Of a stretch of DNA of 64,000 bases, positions 45,650 to 57,324 are shown one piece after another. The stretch covers positions 1-64,000 of the forward strand of contig NZ_SMCS01000004.1 of assembly GCF_004342265.1 (NCBI RefSeq), read 5' to 3'. A program made the translations under genes and the position numbers. The DNA comes from Luteibacter rhizovicinus (GTDB lineage: Bacteria; Pseudomonadota; Gammaproteobacteria; Xanthomonadales; Rhodanobacteraceae). Numbering within the stretch: the stretch's first letter is position 1; each line of letters starts with the position of its first letter. A model generated the notes under the pieces. It was not told where the DNA came from. It saw only the letters and a program-made list of their open reading frames with translations, and did no database searches.

Positions 45650-46881
45650 GAAATAAGAGCGATAAACAACTCGTCGTCGGCCTCGATATCGGCACCTCGA
45701 AGGTGGTCGCGATTGTCGGTGAATACGAGCCGGGCGAACCGATCGAGATTATCGGCATCGGCACGCATGTGTCGCGCGGCATGAAGCGCGGTTCGGTGGT
45801 GGACATCGAATCGACCGTGCATTCGATCCAGCGCGCCGTCGAAGAAGCCGAGCTGATGGCCGGGTGCGATATCCGCTCGGTCTACGCGTCGATTTCGGGT
45901 AGCCACCTGGAGACCAAGAACTCGCACGGTACCGCCGCGATCCGCGACCGCGAAGTGATGGCCGCCGATCTGGAGCAGGTGCTGGAAGCGGCGAGCGCCG
46001 TCGCGATCCCCGCCGATCGCAAGGTGCTCTACAAGGAATCGCAGGAATACCGCATCGACGGCCAGGACGGCATCCGCCACCCGGTCGGCATGAGCGGCGT
46101 GCGTCTGGAAGCGAGCGTGCATCTGGTGACCGGCGCGGCCAGCGCGGTGCAGAACATCAGCAAGTGCATCCAGCGTTGCGGCCTGTCGGTCGACGAACTC
46201 GTGCCCGCCGCGGTGGCCAGCGCGAAAGCGGTGTTGACCGAAGACGAGCTCGAACTCGGCGTATGCCTTGTCGACATCGGCGCGGGCACGACGGATATCG
46301 CTATCTATACGCAGGGTTCGATCCGTTATACGAAGTCGCTGCCGGTCGGCGGCGATCAGGTGACGAACGACATTGCTTATGGCGTGCATACGCCGACGGC
46401 CCACGCGGAAGAAATCAAGATCAAGTACGCATGCGCACTTGCCCAGCTGGCTCATGCCGAGGAAACGATCCAGGTGCCCAGCGTCGGCGATCGTCCGCCG
46501 CGCCGTCTGGCGCGTCAGGCTCTGGCGCAGTCGGTGCAGGCGCGTTACGAAGAAATCTTCGAGATGGTGCAGGACGAGCTGCGCCGTTCCGGTTACGAGA
46601 GTCTGGTCGCGGCGGGCATCGTCCTGACCGGCGGCGCGTCGCGCATGGAAGGCGCGCTCGAACTGGCCGAGGAAATTTTCCACAAGATGGTTCGTATCGG
46701 CGTGCCCCAGCACGTTTCCGGTCTGGGCGATGTCGTGTCCAGCGAGCTGCATTCGACGGGCGTCGGCCTGTTGCTGCATGGCTCGCGTTCGGGCGGCGGC
46801 ATGCGCAGCGCGGGAACGTCCGGTGGCAGCGTCGGCGGCATGGTCGAGAAGTTCCGTAGCTGGTTTACGAAGAACTTCTGA
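45646..46881 (+). CDS. ftsA: Cell division protein FtsA
   Basis: A 411-aa actin-like protein that tethers FtsZ to the membrane. VGLDIGTSKVVAIVGE (phosphate 1), the 1C subdomain (THVSRGMKRGSVVDIESTVHSI), VDIGAGTTDIAIY (phosphate 2) and VLTGGASRMEGALELAE (adenosine) are in order. The C-terminal amphipathic helix is VEKFRSWFTKNF. The gap to ftsZ (130 nt) holds two AGGA-loop hairpins. Confidence 0.95.
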   Translation: MRNKSDKQLVVGLDIGTSKVVAIVGEYEPGEPIEIIGIGTHVSRGMKRGSVVDIESTVHSIQRAVEEAELMAGCDIRSVYASISGSHLETKNSHGTAAIRDREVMAADLEQVLEAASAVAIPADRKVLYKESQEYRIDGQDGIRHPVGMSGVRLEASVHLVTGAASAVQNISKCIQRCGLSVDELVPAAVASAKAVLTEDELELGVCLVDIGAGTTDIAIYTQGSIRYTKSLPVGGDQVTNDIAYGVHTPTAHAEEIKIKYACALAQLAHAEETIQVPSVGDRPPRRLARQALAQSVQARYEEIFEMVQDELRRSGYESLVAAGIVLTGGASRMEGALELAEEIFHKMVRIGVPQHVSGLGDVVSSELHSTGVGLLLHGSRSGGGMRSAGTSGGSVGGMVEKFRSWFTKNF

Positions 46882-46898
46882 CCGGAAAAGTTTTTATC

Positions 46899-46921
46899 GG
46901 CGCCCGAAGGAGTTGGGCGCC
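46899..46921 (+). promoter_or_regulatory. ftsZ leader hairpin 1, GGA in loop (candidate CsrA/RsmA site)
   Basis: GGCGCCC and GGGCGCC form a 7-bp stem; the loop GAAGGAGTT displays AAGGAG. It lies 18 nt after the ftsA stop and about 90 nt before ftsZ. CsrA/RsmA proteins bind ANGGA in hairpin loops, so this fits their sites. Function is inferred. Confidence 0.4.
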
Positions 46922-46949
46922 GGGGCGATAGGAATGCCCGCAACCCGCG

Positions 46950-46965
46950 CCCGACAGGAGTCGGG
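46950..46965 (+). promoter_or_regulatory. ftsZ leader hairpin 2, ACAGGAGT (candidate CsrA/RsmA site)
   Basis: CCCGAC-AGGA-GTCGGG is a perfect 6-bp stem with an AGGA tetraloop. ACAGGA closely matches the CsrA core. It lies 46 nt before the ftsZ start and about 30 nt upstream of the ribosome-binding site GCGGAGGACGG, itself a third GGA-containing stretch. Confidence 0.45.
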
Positions 46966-47011
46966 AACGGGACATAACTAAAAATCACAAAAGTTCTGCG
47001 GAGGACGGGAA

Positions 47012-48193
47012 ATGTTTGAACTCATCGAAAAACTGGCACCGAATGCGGTCATCAAAGTCATCGGCGTGGGCGGCGGCGGCGGTAACGCCGTGGCGCACAT
47101 GGTCAACTCCAGCATCGAAGGCGTGGAATTCGTCGTTGCGAATACCGACGCGCAGGCGATGAAGAGCTGCAACTCGCGTACGCACCTCCAGCTCGGCAGC
47201 AATGTCACCAAGGGCCTGGGCGCTGGCGCGAATCCTGAAGTGGGCCGTCAGGCCGCTCTGGAAGATCGCGAGCGCATCGAGGAAATGCTCGAAGGCGCGG
47301 ACATGGTCTTCATCACCGCCGGTATGGGCGGCGGTACGGGTACGGGTGCGGCTCCGGTCGTTGCCCAGCTGGCGAAAGAGAAGGGCATCCTCACGGTGGC
47401 CGTGGTCACCAAGCCGTTCCCGTTCGAAGGCCGTCGCCGCATGCAGGTTGCCCTGAAGGGTATCGAAGACCTGTCGCAGCACGTCGATTCGCTGATCACC
47501 GTGCCGAACGAGAAGCTGCTTTCGGTGCTGGGTCGCGAAGTGACACTGCTTAATGCGTTCAAGGCAGCCAACGACGTCCTCCAGGGCGCCGTGCAGGGTA
47601 TTGCCGACCTCATCACCAGTCCCGGCCTGATCAACGTCGACTTTGCCGACGTTCGTACGGTCATGAGCGAAATGGGCATGGCCATGATGGGTTCGGGCAC
47701 CGCCCGTGGCGACGATCGTGCCCAGGCAGCCGCCGAAGCCGCGATCAACAACCCGTTGCTCGAAGACGTCAACCTCAACGGCGCGTGCGGCATCCTGGTC
47801 AACGTGACCGCGGGTCCGAACCTGACGATGCGCGAGTTCGACGAGATCGGCCGCGTGATCCACGACTTCGCCAGCGAAGACGCCACGGTGGTCATCGGCA
47901 CCTCGCTCGACCCGGAAATGCAGGACGACGTCCGCGTGACGGTCGTGGCCACGGGCCTGAACCGTGCCGCCGCCGCCAAGCAGCCGGTCCGTCAGGCGGT
48001 CCAGCAGCACGTCGAAATGCGTCAGCGTCCGCGTCCGGTCGTGCTGCGCACGGGTACCGGCAACGAAGTCGTCGACTACGCCCAGCCGGAAACCATCGCG
48101 ACGACGCGTTCGGAACCGATGCAGGCCAAGTCGGCCGAGCCCGCGATCGATTACCTGGACATCCCGGCGTTCCTGCGCCGCCAGGCCGATTGA
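47012..48193 (+). CDS. ftsZ: Cell division GTPase FtsZ
   Basis: A 393-aa tubulin homologue that forms the Z ring. [19 protein letters not shown] and the tubulin signature [12 protein letters not shown] bind GTP; the synergy loop is [11 protein letters not shown]. The linker is followed by the conserved C-terminal peptide [14 protein letters not shown], which binds FtsA and other partners. GCGGAGGACGG is a strong ribosome-binding site. The upstream leader contains GGA-loop hairpins. Confidence 0.97.
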   Translation: MFELIEKLAPNAVIKVIGVGGGGGNAVAHMVNSSIEGVEFVVANTDAQAMKSCNSRTHLQLGSNVTKGLGAGANPEVGRQAALEDRERIEEMLEGADMVFITAGMGGGTGTGAAPVVAQLAKEKGILTVAVVTKPFPFEGRRRMQVALKGIEDLSQHVDSLITVPNEKLLSVLGREVTLLNAFKAANDVLQGAVQGIADLITSPGLINVDFADVRTVMSEMGMAMMGSGTARGDDRAQAAAEAAINNPLLEDVNLNGACGILVNVTAGPNLTMREFDEIGRVIHDFASEDATVVIGTSLDPEMQDDVRVTVVATGLNRAAAAKQPVRQAVQQHVEMRQRPRPVVLRTGTGNEVVDYAQPETIATTRSEPMQAKSAEPAIDYLDIPAFLRRQAD

Positions 48194-48219
48194 TCGTCCG
48201 GACCGGCAACATCCCATGA

Positions 48220-48237
48220 CACGTCACGGATGACGTG
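48220..48237 (+). promoter_or_regulatory. Hairpin CACGTCA-cgga-TGACGTG after ftsZ
   Basis: A perfect 7-bp stem with loop CGGA, 26 nt past the ftsZ stop. Without a T-tract it is unlikely to be a full terminator; it may stabilise the ftsZ 3' end or take part in regulation together with the next hairpins. Confidence 0.35.
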
Positions 48238-48245
48238 AGGCGACG

Positions 48246-48261
48246 CCGGGCAGGAGTCCGG
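48246..48261 (+). promoter_or_regulatory. AGGA-loop hairpin 3, between ftsZ and lpxC (candidate CsrA/RsmA site)
   Basis: CCGGGC-AGGA-GTCCGG forms a 6-bp stem (one G-T pair) around the same AGGA tetraloop as hairpin 2 of the ftsZ leader; GCAGGAGTCCGG parallels ACAGGAGTCGGG. It is 235 nt before lpxC. Confidence 0.35.
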
Positions 48262-48267
48262 ACGCCG

Positions 48268-48307
48268 CCGCGCTCCGCCGCCGACCCGTCCGGGCGGCGG
48301 AGCGCGG
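48268..48307 (+). terminator. 15-bp stem hairpin between ftsZ and lpxC (terminator or attenuator)
   Basis: 48268-48282 pairs perfectly with 48293-48307 around a 10-nt loop. The stem is almost all G and C and is followed by TTCGCTG, a poor U-tract. It probably lowers read-through from ftsZ into lpxC. The rest of the gap (48308-48495) is a less GC-rich leader with no clear promoter. Confidence 0.5.
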
Positions 48308-48495
48308 TTCGCTGTCGCCAGGTTACTGATTCGTAATAACTTTCGATGTGGACGCGGACGAGAATGACTCGCAATAATTGCTGAAGGAACAGTGAAGGAT
48401 ATCTAGACTGTACCGTCTGGTTTGTTTATTCCGAGGTTAAGACTGTGTTAGCATTTCCGCCACTTCAGGCTGCTGCCAGACAGGTTTGACCAAAA

Positions 48496-49407
48496 ATGAT
48501 TAAGCAGCGCACGCTCAAGAACATCATTCGCGCCACTGGCGTCGGTCTTCATACCGGCGACAAGGTGTACATGACGCTTCGTCCCGCGGCGCCGAACACC
48601 GGCATCGTGTTTCGACGCACCGACCTCAACCCGCCTGTCGATCTTCGGTCGCATCCGGAAAACGTCGGCGACACGCGTCTCTCCACGACCCTGGTCAACG
48701 GCGACGTACGCGTATCCACGGTCGAGCATCTGCTCTCGGCCATGGCCGGTCTTGGCATCGACAACGCTTATGTCGACCTGTCCGCACCGGAAGTGCCGAT
48801 CATGGACGGCAGCGCCGGTCCGTTCGTCTTCCTGATCCAGTCCGCTGGTATCGAGGAACAGGACGCACCGAAGCGCTTTATCCGTATCAAGAAGCCGGTC
48901 AAGGTACAGGACGGCGACAAGTGGGCCCGCTTCGAGCCGTTCGACGGCTTCAAGGTCGGCTTCTCCGTCGAGTTCAACCATCCGCTCTTCAACAAGCGCA
49001 ATTCGCAGGCCGAGATGGATTTCTCGACGACGTCGTTCGTCAAGGAAGTCAGCCGCGCCCGCACGTTCGGTTTCATGCGCGACATCGAAATGCTGCGCGA
49101 GCGTAACCTCACGCTCGGCGGTTCGATGGACAACGCCGTGGTGCTCGACGATTACCGCGTTCTCAACGAAGACGGTCTGCGCTACGACGACGAGTTCGTG
49201 AAGCACAAGATCCTCGACGCGATCGGCGACATCTATATGCTGGGCCATAGCCTGATCGGTGCGTACTACGCGCATAAGTCCGGCCACGAGCTCAACAACA
49301 AGCTGCTGCGCACGCTGATGGCCGACGCCACCGCGTGGGAAGAAGTCAGCTTCAAGGATCCGGCCCAAGCGCCGATTTCCTACGCCCATCCCGCTGCGGC
49401 GGTCTGA
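48496..49407 (+). CDS. lpxC: UDP-3-O-acyl-GlcNAc deacetylase LpxC
   Basis: A 303-aa zinc amidase for the committed step of lipid A synthesis. [21 protein letters not shown] is the start. Zinc ligands are His78 ([17 protein letters not shown]), His237 and Asp241 ([10 protein letters not shown]); the catalytic His is His264 ([12 protein letters not shown]). Standard length. It follows ftsZ as in E. coli and has its own terminator downstream. Confidence 0.96.
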   Translation: MIKQRTLKNIIRATGVGLHTGDKVYMTLRPAAPNTGIVFRRTDLNPPVDLRSHPENVGDTRLSTTLVNGDVRVSTVEHLLSAMAGLGIDNAYVDLSAPEVPIMDGSAGPFVFLIQSAGIEEQDAPKRFIRIKKPVKVQDGDKWARFEPFDGFKVGFSVEFNHPLFNKRNSQAEMDFSTTSFVKEVSRARTFGFMRDIEMLRERNLTLGGSMDNAVVLDDYRVLNEDGLRYDDEFVKHKILDAIGDIYMLGHSLIGAYYAHKSGHELNNKLLRTLMADATAWEEVSFKDPAQAPISYAHPAAAV

Positions 49408-49445
49408 TCGGGGCGGGCGCCGCGAGGCGCTGTCGGGTAACGAAG

Positions 49446-49473
49446 AAGCCGCGGCCATGCCGCGGCTTTTTTG
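49446..49473 (+). terminator. Intrinsic terminator of lpxC / end of the dcw cluster
   Basis: AAGCCGCGG and CCGCGGCTT (9-bp perfect stem, 5-nt loop) are followed by TTTTTTG. This is a classic Rho-independent terminator, 39 nt after the lpxC stop. Confidence 0.9.
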
Positions 49474-49490
49474 TTTCCCGGCGCGGCCAT

Positions 49491-49629
49491 TGTAGGAGCC
49501 CGCTTGCGGGCGAAAGCCAACGGAGCGGTGAAGATGTGCGTGACATCCGCAGCCCGTAGATCGGGCTCGCGGATGTGGGCATCCATCTTCCTCGCCCTGT
49601 TGGCTTTCGCCCGCAAGCGGGCTCCTACA
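49491..49629. repeat. 139-bp palindromic repeat (REP doublet), copy E
   Basis: Ends as in copies A and D, with two mismatches between the arms; core GATGTGCGTGACATCCGCAGCCCG. It lies in the 405-nt gap between lpxC and dciA. After it, 49630-49769 holds a short GC palindrome (GCCGCGaacGCGGCTC) and nothing else I recognise. Confidence 0.86.
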
Positions 49630-49769
49630 AGCCGCGAACGCGGCTCCTAGCACGCCGGCACCAGCGATGTTTGCCCTTGGCGATATCCCTGCCACCCCCA
49701 TCACAAAACGGTGAAGCTATCGTGCAGGTCTTGTGTTCGCACTTACGGATCGTGCTATAAATCTGGCCA

Positions 49770-49786
49770 CCCCGGTTTCGCCGGGG
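49770..49786 (-). terminator. Hairpin downstream of dciA
   Basis: CCCCGG-tttcg-CCGGGG lies 26 nt past the dciA stop; on the minus strand it is followed by TGGCCAGATTTATAG. The stem is short and the T-tract weak, so this is a plausible but unproven terminator. On the plus strand TGCTATAAAT just before it resembles an extended -10. Confidence 0.4.
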
Positions 49787-49812
49787 GCAGGGAACGGGGG
49801 TTCTCGTGCGCG

Positions 49813-50283
49813 TTAAGTGTCGGATTCGCCTGGATTTTCGGCGTGGGACGCCAGTTCGAGGAACAGACTCTTCAATACGGGGTCTGAGAGTGAGGCCGCG
49901 GCGGCCTTGAGATGTCTGGCTGCCGAGGTCGAAAGCGGTTTGTGCCGGTCGGGGATGATTTCCTCGGGCGGCAAGGGGGCCACTTTCACGGTTACCGAAC
50001 CTGCCGGCGCGCCGAGGGCGCGAGCGGACGAGAGGATTTGCGCCTGGTACATGCGCAGCTTCGCGGCCCAGGCGGAGGAGGGCGCCAGAAAAACGAGGCG
50101 GCCATCGCGCAGATCGGCAAAACGGACCTGATCGCGCAATGGTGTCGGCAGCGTTTGGCGCAGTTTGCGGTCCAGCTCGTCGAGCTCGCGCGCCTTTTTG
50201 GCGAGCGAGGCGACAGGCCCGGCCTCGGCGACGGACGTCAGTCCGCGCGTCGTGCGGCGAGGTGGCTGGATCGGAGATTGCAT
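49813..50283 (-). CDS. dciA: DciA-family replicative helicase loader (DUF721)
   Basis: A 156-aa protein. The DUF721 region is LRQTLPTPLRDQVRFADLRDGRLVFLAPSSAWAAKLRMYQAQIL (about 40-83), with the conserved SSAWAAKLR. DciA loads DnaB in bacteria lacking DnaC. I start at ATG 50283; the frame continues 61 codons further, but that part runs antisense into the neighbouring gene. Its start lies in CATG, and the divergent LytM gene begins 32 nt away. Location between lpxC and secA is typical for gammaproteobacteria. Confidence 0.82.
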   Translation of the reverse strand: MQSPIQPPRRTTRGLTSVAEAGPVASLAKKARELDELDRKLRQTLPTPLRDQVRFADLRDGRLVFLAPSSAWAAKLRMYQAQILSSARALGAPAGSVTVKVAPLPPEEIIPDRHKPLSTSAARHLKAAAASLSDPVLKSLFLELASHAENPGESDT

Positions 50284-50314
50284 GGGCCGGTACAAAGTCT
50301 TCGATGTGGATGTT

Positions 50315-51247
50315 ATGCAAATCATACTCGTGTCACGCGGCCAGAAAGGGCCGAAAACGCTGGACCTTTCCTGCAGGCGCATGCGCCGCAAGATCGTGGT
50401 CTGCGCCGCGGCAGCCGTTCTGGGCGTCGCCGCGCTGGGCGGGGCGCTAGCCCTGTCGCTGGCCAACCCGCACGACCGGGCGTTGTCGGATATCCGTACG
50501 CTCCGACAGCAGGTCGCCAGCCAGAACGATCAGCTTGCCGGGGTCCGTAAGAGCGCGCAGCGCGATCTCGACGCACTGGCCGTGAAGCTAGGTCAGCTGC
50601 AAGCCCAGTCCATCCGGCTGAACGCGCTGGGCGAACGCCTGACCCAGGTCGGCAAACTGGACGATGGCGAGTTCGACTTCGACGAAACGCCGCCGGTCGG
50701 CGGTCCCGAAGGCGGTTCCAGCGACACGGCTTACGCGCTTCCGCAGACGCTGGATCGCAGCATCGACGACCTCGCCGGTCAGTTCGACAGCCAGCAGGCG
50801 CAGCTCCAGGCCCTGCAGAGCATGCTGCTCGACCGCAGCATCGAGTCCAGCCTGCGCCCGACCGGCATGCCGGTCCAGGGCTATATCTCATCCTATTTCG
50901 GCGGTCGCCCCGACCCGTTCAGCGGTCACAGCGCACGGCATACCGGTATCGACATCGCCGCCCCCACGGGCACGCCCGTTACCGCCGTGGCCGAAGGCAT
51001 GATCACGTTCGCCGGGGTCCGTAGCGGCTATGGCGACGTGGTGGAAATCGACCACGGCAACGGCTATATGACCCGCTACGCCCATAACAGCAGCATCCTG
51101 GCCCATCCCGGCCAGCGCGTGCATGTCGGCGACGTTATCGCCAAGGCCGGCTCCACCGGTCGTTCGACGGGTTCGCACGTTCATTTCGAGGTCTGGTACC
51201 ACGACCGGGTCGTCAACCCGCTGGCATTCGCTCGTAGCCACCGCTGA
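50315..51247 (+). CDS. M23 (LytM/DipM-type) peptidoglycan endopeptidase with coiled coil
   Basis: A 310-aa membrane-anchored murein hydrolase. Short N-terminus (MQIILVSRGQKGPKTLDLS), one helix (KIVVCAAAAVLGVAALGGALALSL), a coiled coil (about 55-170, e.g. DIRTLRQQVASQNDQLAGV) and a LytM domain. Zinc ligands are present: HTGIDIAAP (HxxxD) and SHVHFEV (HxH), so unlike EnvC/NlpD it should be catalytically active. GYISSYFGGRPDPFSGH opens the domain. An ATG at 50282 would add 11 residues and share CATG with the dciA start; I prefer 50315 because family members begin MQII. It is next to secA. Confidence 0.85.
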   Translation: MQIILVSRGQKGPKTLDLSCRRMRRKIVVCAAAAVLGVAALGGALALSLANPHDRALSDIRTLRQQVASQNDQLAGVRKSAQRDLDALAVKLGQLQAQSIRLNALGERLTQVGKLDDGEFDFDETPPVGGPEGGSSDTAYALPQTLDRSIDDLAGQFDSQQAQLQALQSMLLDRSIESSLRPTGMPVQGYISSYFGGRPDPFSGHSARHTGIDIAAPTGTPVTAVAEGMITFAGVRSGYGDVVEIDHGNGYMTRYAHNSSILAHPGQRVHVGDVIAKAGSTGRSTGSHVHFEVWYHDRVVNPLAFARSHR

Positions 51248-51382
51248 CACCGCCACGGGGTTGAATCCTGCCCCGACCGCCGCCAATCCGAGGAAAGCGC
51301 GGGCGCCCCGTAGTATCATCGCCCTTCTGTCCCGTCCGGTTATGCCGGATGGGAACCCTTAAGTCTCAGATCCGGATGATCG

Positions 51383-54094
<2,712 letters not shown>

Positions 54095-54095
54095 G

Positions 54096-54125
54096 AAAAA
54101 ACCCGCCGAAAGGCGGGTTTTTTTA
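54096..54125. terminator. Intrinsic terminator of secA (bidirectional with apaH)
   Basis: A5-rich run, CCCGCC-GAAA-GGCGGG and T7. The stem has a stable GAAA tetraloop, T-tract on the plus strand and A-tract complement on the minus strand, so it can end both secA and the convergent apaH operon. Confidence 0.9.
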
Positions 54126-54153
54126 TAGAAGCGCGCTTGAGCGCGCTCCTGCA
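54126..54153. repeat. Degenerate solo REP
   Basis: TAGAAGCGCGCTTGAGCGCG followed by CTCCTGCA: a GCGCGC-ttga-GCGCGC hairpin with remnants of the GTAGGAGC...GCTCCTAC tips. Only a fragment of the REP family. Confidence 0.5.
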
Positions 54154-54187
54154 ACGGCGCCCCTATAGGCGCAGGCCCAACCGGAAC

Positions 54188-55039
54188 TCAGTCCCCGCCG
54201 CCTTTCGGCTTCTGCCTGTACGGCTCCGCTTCGACCGTCACGTACTCCGGCTCCGGCGTATCGAGCCGCATCGCCGTGAGCTGTCCGCCCCACACGCAGC
54301 CCGTGTCGATGGCGTACACGCCAAGTCCGGCAAAGCGGCCCAGCGCCGACCAGTGACCGCAAACGATCTTCGTTTCGCGACGGCGCATGCCAGGCACTTC
54401 GAACCACGGATACATACCGGGCTTCTGCGTGCCGGGCGTTCCCTTGCCTTCGAAGTCGATGCGGCCGTTGACGTCGCAATAGCGCATGCGGGTAAGCGTA
54501 TTGATCGTGGCGCGATGACGCTCGACGCCTTGCAGGCGATTGGTCCAGCCCGGCGGCCGATTTCCGAACAGGTTCTTCAGCAGCCGCGGATGGCGCGGAC
54601 CGCCAAGCTCCCGCTCGACTTCCAGTGCGGCGCGCTGTGCCTGGCGCAGCGTCCACGAGGGAGCCATGCCGGCATGGATCATCGTCCAACCAAGGGCTTC
54701 GTCGGTGTGCAGCAGCTTCTGGTTGCGCAGCCATTCGATCAGTACGGGAGCGTCGTCGGCGAACAGGACTTCCCGCAGCTCGGCGTTGACGCGCGATTGC
54801 GCGTCCTCACGCCGCTGCGAAATAGCCAGCAGGCTGAGATCGTGGTTGCCGAGCGTGATGATGCAGTTGTCGCGCAACGAATGAATCAGGCGCAGCGTGT
54901 CGAGCGACTGACCGCCGCGGTTGACGAGATCGCCGCAGAACCACAGCCGGTCGGCGGCGGGATCGAAACGAATTTTTTCGAGCAGACGCTGAAGCTCGGG
55001 GAGGCAGCCCTGGACGTCGCCGATCGCATAGACGGCCAT
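54188..55039 (-). CDS. apaH: Diadenosine tetraphosphatase ApaH
   Basis: A 283-aa metallophosphatase that splits Ap4A into two ADP and can remove Np4 caps from RNA. Motifs are YAIGDVQGC, WFCGDLVNRGG, TLGNHD, HAGMAPSW and CGHWSALG. Last gene of the lptD-surA-pdxA-rsmA-apaG-apaH group; 57 nt after apaG, with no terminator between them. Confidence 0.95.
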   Translation of the reverse strand: MAVYAIGDVQGCLPELQRLLEKIRFDPAADRLWFCGDLVNRGGQSLDTLRLIHSLRDNCIITLGNHDLSLLAISQRREDAQSRVNAELREVLFADDAPVLIEWLRNQKLLHTDEALGWTMIHAGMAPSWTLRQAQRAALEVERELGGPRHPRLLKNLFGNRPPGWTNRLQGVERHRATINTLTRMRYCDVNGRIDFEGKGTPGTQKPGMYPWFEVPGMRRRETKIVCGHWSALGRFAGLGVYAIDTGCVWGGQLTAMRLDTPEPEYVTVEAEPYRQKPKGGGD

Positions 55040-55096
55040 CAGTCGGGTCGCTTCGCCGCGCCACGGTCGGCGTGCACGCTATCCATGTGTTGCTTC

Positions 55097-55480
55097 CTAA
55101 TGCAGCGTGCGGGGAATGGAGAGAACAAAGGCAGGAATCGGCGCATCGAAATGCGTGCCGTCATCCGCGACCATGCTGTAGCTGCCCTGCATGGTTCCGA
55201 CCGCGGTCTCAAGTACCGCGCCCGATGTGTATTCGTACGATTCGCCAGGTCGCATCCACGGCTGTTCACCTACCACGCCTTCGCCACGCACTTCCTCGAC
55301 TTTGCCATTGGCGTCCGTGATGACCCAGTGACGGGTCATCAGTTGCGCACCCGTGGTGCCCGCGTTGCGCAGGGTGATGGTGTAAGCGAAGACGTAGCGA
55401 TTGTCGGCCGGTTGCGATTGATCGGTAACGAAGCGGCTTTCAACCTCCACGGCGATCGTGTAAGGAGATTTCTCGGTCAT
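55097..55480 (-). CDS. apaG: ApaG (Co2+/Mg2+ efflux-associated, FN3-like fold)
   Basis: A 127-aa beta-sandwich protein. [52 protein letters not shown] and the [10 protein letters not shown] strand are the family core. The gene is linked to divalent cation resistance in Salmonella; the molecular role is not settled. 53 nt downstream of rsmA. Confidence 0.93.
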   Translation of the reverse strand: MTEKSPYTIAVEVESRFVTDQSQPADNRYVFAYTITLRNAGTTGAQLMTRHWVITDANGKVEEVRGEGVVGEQPWMRPGESYEYTSGAVLETAVGTMQGSYSMVADDGTHFDAPIPAFVLSIPRTLH

Positions 55481-55533
55481 GCGGGGATTGTCGGGGACAG
55501 GGAGGGGTGGGGCAAGTACGAGGTGCGCTGAAG

Positions 55534-56325
55534 TTACCCTGCGCTGGCCAATGTCTGCGCGAGACGAACGAAATCGCCCGGAGACAGCGTCTCGGCGCGG
55601 GCCCGTGGATCGATGTCCAGCGAGCGTATGGTCGCCTCGTCGATCAGTCCTTTCAGGGTATTCGACAGCGTTTTGCGGCGCATGGCAAAGGCTGCCTTGA
55701 CCACGGCGTGGATTTTCGCCGGATCGCCCTTGGGAAGCTGGTCGGGCGTCAACGGTACCAGTCTCACGACCGCCGAATCCACCTTCGGCGGTGGACGGAA
55801 CGCCCCGGGCGGTACGTTGAACAGCGGAATCACCTTGCAGGCCAGCTGCAGCATGACGCTGAGGCGCCCGTAGACCTTGCTGCCGGGTTCGGCCGCCATG
55901 CGGTCGACGACTTCCTTCTGCAGCATGAAGTGCATATCCGCGATAGCGGCGGCATGGTCCACGCAGTGAAAAAGGATGGGGCTGGAAATGTAGTACGGCA
56001 GATTGCCGGCGATGCGCAGCTTTTCCACGCCGAGATCGCGTGCGAGCTGGGTGAAATCCACCTTGAGCACATCCGCGTGAATGACGGTGAGTTCGCCGAC
56101 CGCCGCCGCGCGTTCGCGCAGGCCGGGAATGAGGTCGGTGTCCAGTTCGATGGCGGTCATGCGCTTCGCGGCGGCCAGCAGCGGCAGCGTCAGTGCGCCT
56201 TCGCCGGGGCCGATCTCCACGACGACGTCGCCATCGCGCGGCGATATGGAAGAAACGATGCGTTCGATGTAGCGCTTCTCGTGCAGGAAGTGCTGGCCGA
56301 AACTTTTCTTGGGACGTGCGTTCAT
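55534..56325 (-). CDS. rsmA: 16S rRNA (adenine-1518/1519 N6,N6) dimethyltransferase RsmA (KsgA)
   Basis: A 263-aa SAM-dependent enzyme that dimethylates A1518 and A1519 late in 30S assembly. [25 protein letters not shown] (motif I), AIELDTDL, and the catalytic [15 protein letters not shown] (NLPY). The start ATG at 56325 overlaps the pdxA stop by ATGA; the open frame continues upstream but that part is the shadow of pdxA. Confidence 0.95.
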   Translation of the reverse strand: MNARPKKSFGQHFLHEKRYIERIVSSISPRDGDVVVEIGPGEGALTLPLLAAAKRMTAIELDTDLIPGLRERAAAVGELTVIHADVLKVDFTQLARDLGVEKLRIAGNLPYYISSPILFHCVDHAAAIADMHFMLQKEVVDRMAAEPGSKVYGRLSVMLQLACKVIPLFNVPPGAFRPPPKVDSAVVRLVPLTPDQLPKGDPAKIHAVVKAAFAMRRKTLSNTLKGLIDEATIRSLDIDPRARAETLSPGDFVRLAQTLASAG

Positions 56326-57317
56326 GCGGAAGCTCGGCGGGAGGCCAGTTCGATGGCCATGCGCGCGGCCGCGATCAGGCTCGACGGGTCGGCGCGGCCG
56401 GTACCGGCCAGGTCGAGCGCCGTACCGTGATCGACCGACGTGCGGATGAAGGGCAGGCCCAGGGTAACGTTGACGGTACGGTCGAATGCTTCGCTCTTGA
56501 GCACCGGCAGCGCCTGATCGTGATACATGGCCAGCACCGCGTCGTAGCGCCCGCGCATGGCCGGCACGAGCGCTGTGTCGGCGGGAAGGGGGCCAAGCAG
56601 GCTCATGCCGCTGTTGCGCAGGCGATCGAGCAACGGTTCGATCGTATCGATTTCCTCGCGTCCCAGATGCCCGGCTTCGCCCGCGTGGGGATTGAGTCCC
56701 AGCACGGCGATGCGCGGCTCGGCGATGCCGAACAGGTCGACGAGCGAGCGATGCACGATACGCAGGCAACGCTCGAGCAAGGGCGCGGTGATCGCGGCAG
56801 GGACGGCGGACAGCGGAAGGTGGGTGGTTGCCAGCGTGACGCGCAGATCGGGGCTGGCGAGCATCATCACGACATCGGCGCCCACGCGATCGGCGAAAAA
56901 TTCGGTGTGACCGCTGAAAGCGATGCCGCCTTCGTTGATCGTGGACTTCTGTACGGGCGCCGTCACCACGGCATCGAAGTCGCCGGCGATGCATCCATCG
57001 GCGGCCAGGGCGAGCGTCGCCAGCACGTGTGCGGCATTGCGCGGATCGGGCTGGCCGAAGACAGCCGGCGCGCCAAGCGGAACGTGGCGGATGCGTAGCT
57101 GACCGGGCGCGCGGCTGGCGACACGGCTACCGTCGTCGTCGACGAGGGTGAGCTGGACGCCGCAGGTATGGGCCGCACGCAGCAGGTGTTCGCGATCGGT
57201 AACGGCGATGAGGTCCGCCGCCAGATCGGTGGCGGCGAGACGTGCGATGAGCTCGGGCCCCACCCCTGCCGGTTCACCGGCGGTAACGGCGAGCCGCGGA
57301 AGGGTGGTGGCGGTCAC
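56322..57317 (-). CDS. pdxA: 4-hydroxythreonine-4-phosphate dehydrogenase PdxA
   Basis: A 331-aa NAD-dependent enzyme of pyridoxal-phosphate synthesis (DXP-dependent route). [15 protein letters not shown] at the start, metal ligands in [24 protein letters not shown] and [15 protein letters not shown], and [18 protein letters not shown] are typical. I start at GTG 57317, 7 nt after the surA stop. A longer frame adds 75 low-complexity residues that overlap surA. Confidence 0.94.
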   Translation of the reverse strand: MTATTLPRLAVTAGEPAGVGPELIARLAATDLAADLIAVTDREHLLRAAHTCGVQLTLVDDDGSRVASRAPGQLRIRHVPLGAPAVFGQPDPRNAAHVLATLALAADGCIAGDFDAVVTAPVQKSTINEGGIAFSGHTEFFADRVGADVVMMLASPDLRVTLATTHLPLSAVPAAITAPLLERCLRIVHRSLVDLFGIAEPRIAVLGLNPHAGEAGHLGREEIDTIEPLLDRLRNSGMSLLGPLPADTALVPAMRGRYDAVLAMYHDQALPVLKSEAFDRTVNVTLGLPFIRTSVDHGTALDLAGTGRADPSSLIAAARMAIELASRRASA

Positions 57318-57324
57318 GGGCGAC

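Noticed and set aside
49741-49812. Plus-strand small RNA starting at TGCTATAAAT
   Set aside because: Only an extended -10-like string and a short hairpin; no -35 element and the hairpin is better explained as the dciA terminator.
55534-56994. 486-residue version of RsmA
   Set aside because: The first 223 residues are antisense-free shadow of pdxA in another frame; the real protein starts at 56325.
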